A stretch of DNA of 64,000 bases, taken from positions 2,108,001 to 2,172,000 of the forward strand of contig NZ_VTOJ01000001.1 of the NCBI RefSeq assembly GCF_009176545.1, given 5' to 3'. Origin of the DNA: Salinigranum salinum (GTDB lineage: Archaea > Halobacteriota > Halobacteria > Halobacteriales > Haloferacaceae). Positions 61,342-64,000 of this stretch are shown here, one piece after another. The translations under genes and the position numbers were made by a program. The notes beneath the pieces were generated by a model. That model was not told where the DNA came from, made no database searches, and saw only the letters and a list, made by a program, of their open reading frames with translations. Numbering within the stretch: position 1 is the stretch's first letter; each line of letters opens with the position of its first letter.

Positions 61342-62721
61342 ATGACCGGAGACGAGGAGCGGTGGGCGTTCGAGCGCGACCGCCGGCTGATCGAGCGGCT
61401 GCCGGTCGGCGTGTTCCGGAGCACGCTCGACGGACGGTTCGTCGACGTGAACCCCGCGTTCGTGTCGCTTCTCGGTGCCGAGTCGGAATCCGACCTGAAA
61501 CGACACGACGCCGGGCGGTTCTACGCCGACCCCGACGCCCGGGATCGACTCGTCGAGCGGGTCGAACGGGACGGGAGGGTCTCGGACGAGGAGTTCGAAC
61601 TCGTCACTCTCGACGGCGACCGAATCTGGGTGTCGACGACGCTGGTGCTGTCGGAGTCCGACGACGGGACGTTCCTCGAAGGGACCTCGCAGGAGATCAC
61701 CTCGCGCAAGGAACGCGAGCGGGAGCTCCGCCGATATCAGAGCATGGTCGACGCGATGCAGGACGCGGCCTGTATCTACGACGCCGACGGCCGGTTCGTG
61801 TTCGTCAACGAGTACCTGGCGGAGTTCTACGGCACGACGAAGGAGGCGCTGGCGGGGGAGCCGAGCACCCTCGTCGAACGGCTTCGGACGGAGGCCACCG
61901 ACGAACCCGACCCCTTCCAGCGGCTCGTCGACGGCGTGATCGAGGAGTTCAGAGGCGAGCACGAGACCGAGTTCCCCGGTCACGGACACGCCATCGTCGA
62001 CTACCGGCTCACCCGGCTGATCGTCGACGGCGACTTCGAGGGTGTCGTCGCCGTGGGACGGGAGGTGACGGAGCGTAACCGGCGCGAACGGGCGCTGGAG
62101 CGGGCGAACGACCGGCTGGACGCGTTCGTCAGCATCGTCTCCCACGACCTCCGCAACCCGCTCGGCGTGGCCGAGGGACGACTCGAACTGGCGCGCGAGG
62201 ACTGCGACAGCGACCACCTCGGCCACGTCGAGCGGGCGCACGATCGGATGCAGACGTTGATACAGGACCTGCTGACGCTGGCACGGGAGACCGACCCGAC
62301 GATCGAGCCCGTATCGGTCGACCTCGGCGAGATCGCCGAGACGAGCTGGCGGAGCGTCCAGGGTCACGGCGCCGAACTGGTCGTCGAGTCCACGTCCGCC
62401 GTCCGTGCCGACCGACAGCGGCTTCAGCAGCTGCTCGAGAACCTGTTCCGGAACGCAGTCGAACACGGCGGTGACGCCGTCACCATCACTGTCGGCGACC
62501 TCGCCGACGGGTTCTACGTCGCAGACGACGGTCTCGGATTCCCCGGTGACGACCGCGAGCGGCTGTTCGAGCGGGGGTACTCGACGCGAGAGGAGGGGAC
62601 CGGGTTCGGCCTCGTAATCGTCGAGTCGGTCGCCGCGTCACACGGCTGGGACGTGGCCGCGACCGACGGCGACGACGGCGGGGCCCGGATCGAGGTCACG
62701 GGCGTCGATCGGGTCGCGTGA
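61342..62721 (+). CDS. Double-PAS sensor histidine kinase
   Basis: A 459-aa soluble kinase with two PAS domains (~15-125: RLPVGVFRSTLDGRFVDVNP; ~130-245: QDAACIYDADGRFVFVNEYL). The phosphoacceptor helix has FVSIVSHDLRNPLGVAEGRL (His in SHD) and the ATPase domain has NLFRNAVEHGG, DDGLGF and GTGFGLVIV. The C-terminal half resembles the kinase at 52195 almost motif for motif, including the end GARIEVTGVDRVA versus GARIEFRGVDRAVGR, so the two are paralogues. There are no transmembrane segments and no response regulator nearby; both kinases are orphans. Confidence 0.9.
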   Translation: MTGDEERWAFERDRRLIERLPVGVFRSTLDGRFVDVNPAFVSLLGAESESDLKRHDAGRFYADPDARDRLVERVERDGRVSDEEFELVTLDGDRIWVSTTLVLSESDDGTFLEGTSQEITSRKERERELRRYQSMVDAMQDAACIYDADGRFVFVNEYLAEFYGTTKEALAGEPSTLVERLRTEATDEPDPFQRLVDGVIEEFRGEHETEFPGHGHAIVDYRLTRLIVDGDFEGVVAVGREVTERNRRERALERANDRLDAFVSIVSHDLRNPLGVAEGRLELAREDCDSDHLGHVERAHDRMQTLIQDLLTLARETDPTIEPVSVDLGEIAETSWRSVQGHGAELVVESTSAVRADRQRLQQLLENLFRNAVEHGGDAVTITVGDLADGFYVADDGLGFPGDDRERLFERGYSTREEGTGFGLVIVESVAASHGWDVAATDGDDGGARIEVTGVDRVA

Positions 62722-62874
62722 GCGGGGCGGTTCGTTCCGCGACGTCGTTCGATCCCACGTTCGAACCTCCTCTTCCTGTCCGATTCGACCTCCGAGCGGG
62801 TCGTCGCTCACCCGATTCACCGACGCCGACGACACGCCCACAGAGCCAAGTCGCTGGCGACTGAACGAGGCCAT

Positions 62875-63114
62875 ATGGACGACTCACTCCGTACCGGGGA
62901 GGTGAAGGCACACTGTGAGCGGTTGGAGTACCCCGTGATGCGCGCGGACGCGGCGGCGGCGCTGGCCGACGTGACGGTCGACGCCGCCGACGGCGAGACG
63001 AACCTCGGCGTCGTCGTCTCGGAACTGGACCGCGACTCGTTCACCGGCCCGAACGAACTGTACGACGCGCTCGTCTCGTCGGTGGACGACGACTCCCCAC
63101 TTCGGGGGGCTTAA
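62875..63114 (+). CDS. DUF5789 family protein (short form)
   Basis: A 79-aa protein from ATG 62875: VKAHCERLEYPVMRADAAAA, TVDAADGETNLGVVVSELDR and SFTGPNELYDALVSSVDDDS. It aligns with the protein at 60751 along its whole length. It lies 28 bases before the TFS gene on the same strand and could be cotranscribed with it. Function unknown. Confidence 0.8.
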   Translation: MDDSLRTGEVKAHCERLEYPVMRADAAAALADVTVDAADGETNLGVVVSELDRDSFTGPNELYDALVSSVDDDSPLRGA

Positions 63115-63141
63115 GTGTCCCAGCCGATTGGTTCCTCTACC

Positions 63142-63468
63142 ATGGAGTTCTGTGACGAGTGCGGCAAGATGATGAAGACCGACGGCGACAGATGGGTCTG
63201 TCCGAACGGTCACGAGAAGCTGCGGAACGAGGCGTCGGAGGCGACCATGACGACGACACAGGGACAGGAACAGAGCAGTGCCGTCGACATGTCCGACGTC
63301 GACGACGCGGAGATCGGACCGACCACGACGGTCCAGTGTCCGAACCCCGACTGCGACAACGACCGCGCCCGGTACGAGATGAAACAGATCCGATCGGCCG
63401 ACGAGAGCGAGACGCGGTTTTTCACCTGTACCGAGTGCGGGCAGAAGTGGCGAGAGGACGACCACTGA
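63142..63468 (+). CDS. tfs: Transcription factor S (TFS, TFIIS-like)
   Basis: A 108-aa archaeal transcript-cleavage factor. N-terminal zinc ribbon: Cys4, Cys7, then Cys20 and His24 (VCPNGH) rather than the usual fourth Cys. Acidic linker ~30-60. C-terminal ribbon: Cys66, Cys71, Cys96, Cys99, with the catalytic Asp87-Glu88 in RSADESETRF that enters the polymerase active site and stimulates RNA cleavage in arrested complexes. ATG 63142 chosen. The stop is separated by one base from the ATG of the next gene. Confidence 0.9.
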   Translation: MEFCDECGKMMKTDGDRWVCPNGHEKLRNEASEATMTTTQGQEQSSAVDMSDVDDAEIGPTTTVQCPNPDCDNDRARYEMKQIRSADESETRFFTCTECGQKWREDDH

Positions 63469-63469
63469 G

Positions 63470-64000
63470 ATGGCCCGCCCCCCCGCTCCGTCGGTCCCGC
63501 CGCTCGACGAGCGGGGCTGGGCTCTCGTCGAGGAGCGTCAGGACGTCCGGTTCGAGCTCCCGACGATGCGAGTGCTGGCACATACGCTGGTGTACGACGA
63601 CGCCGACCTCCGCGACCGGGTGCGCGAGGCGACGGGCGTCGACCACCACTGGCGGTTCTTCTTCGCGACCCGGCTCGGATTCGAGCCACCCCTCCCGCCG
63701 CTCACGGGGACCGCGTCGGTGTACGGCTCGGTCCGCTCCGAGTCGCGCCGCGCCTTCGTCGCCGACCTCCGCGACCGCGGCGTCGACGACGTCGAGCGCG
63801 CTCGGTCCGAACGGATGCGGACGGAGACGGGCGACCGCGTCTCGGTGACGCGCTACCGCGGTCGGTTCCGGCTCGACCTCGACGACGGCGACCCTGTCAG
63901 CGTCCCGGTCGCGGGACTGCTCGGCGTGTGGACCCACGACGGGACGTTCCGGCTCGCCGGTGGGTGGTACCCCGACCAGTCGCTCGCGAGCGTCCTCGAC
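63470..64000 (+). CDS. Unknown protein, cut by the right edge
   Basis: From ATG 63470, one base after the TFS stop, the frame stays open to the end of the window: MARPPAPSVPPLDERGWALV, then VRFELPTMRVLAHTLVYDDA, VDHHWRFFFATRLGFEPPLP, RRAFVADLRDRGVDDVERAR and RLAGGWYPDQSLASVL. At least 177 residues; no membrane helix. I do not recognise the family. Its tight spacing to TFS suggests coexpression. The C-terminus is outside the window. Confidence 0.8.
   Translation, partial: MARPPAPSVPPLDERGWALVEERQDVRFELPTMRVLAHTLVYDDADLRDRVREATGVDHHWRFFFATRLGFEPPLPPLTGTASVYGSVRSESRRAFVADLRDRGVDDVERARSERMRTETGDRVSVTRYRGRFRLDLDDGDPVSVPVAGLLGVWTHDGTFRLAGGWYPDQSLASVLD

Noticed and set aside
61121..61345. 74-codon plus-strand frame overlapping the kinase start by four bases (ATGA)
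   Set aside because: The overlap is suggestive of coupling, but the peptide is Thr/Arg/Pro-rich with no core and looks like random GC-rich sequence.
61099..62466. 455-codon minus-strand frame opposite the double-PAS kinase
   Set aside because: Shadow of the kinase gene, which carries intact H, N, G1 and G2 boxes.
1..64000. Search by eye for CRISPR arrays, rRNA genes, transposases and integrases
   Set aside because: None seen. Decayed genes and tRNA-derived repeats are present, but no intact recombinase lies inside the window.

Overview
The window comes from a haloarchaeon (class Halobacteria). The DNA is GC-rich, proteins are acidic, Tat-lipoprotein signals are used, many genes look leaderless behind TATA-like boxes, and there are halophile-specific families: halocyanin, DUF5658, DUF5787, DUF5789, DUF5797, DUF5798, a DICT-domain protein, archaeal transcription factor S and an archaeal-type lipid geranylgeranyl reductase. 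The genus cannot be fixed from the sequence alone; family names here come from recognition, not from a search.

Region 1 (about 1-16.7 kb) is accessory. It holds orphan membrane proteins, a regulator/membrane-protein pair, a tandem-domain halocyanin, a DUF6498-like protein, one intact ABC exporter (9161-11568) and much gene decay: a frameshifted lipoprotein and ABC-ATPase remnant (3858-4636), a frameshifted DUF3267 zincin (12109-13010), two half CPBP proteases facing opposite ways (13272-14002), a broken membrane gene (14054-14270) and a second dead ABC ATPase without most of its P-loop (16195-16675).

Region 2 (about 16.7-24.3 kb) looks like a tRNA-associated island. After an AT-rich stretch, two overlapping genes (17101-21503) encode a 638-aa protein of unknown function and an 829-aa protein with two HKD (phospholipase D-type) motifs. 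This is my best candidate for an undescribed defence-type system. A small gene, a tRNA-Lys(CTT), an N-terminally truncated beta-helix/CBM6 protein, a partial copy of a tRNA 3' end and a tRNA-Arg(TCG) follow.

Region 3 (about 24.3-64 kb) is core-like. It includes a RecA-type ATPase; an ABC-2 exporter operon in which one permease is fused to a PrsW-type protease; fructose-bisphosphate aldolase and fructose-1,6-bisphosphatase (gluconeogenesis); a GcvT/DmdA-like demethylase; acyl-CoA enzymes (hydroxyacyl-CoA dehydrogenase, MaoC, enoyl-CoA hydratase, carboxyltransferase); archaeal-type adenylate kinase; and phosphoglucosamine mutase. A nucleoside-type ABC importer (BMP lipoprotein, ATPase, two permeases) has a hydrolase gene inside it. 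Also present are two MFS carriers, geranylgeranyl reductase, two orphan histidine kinases, an M20 amidohydrolase, MscS, a Nudix hydrolase, a candidate Fe-S PD-(D/E)XK nuclease (DUF5787) and TFS. The last gene runs off the right edge. I saw no CRISPR array, rRNA gene or transposase.
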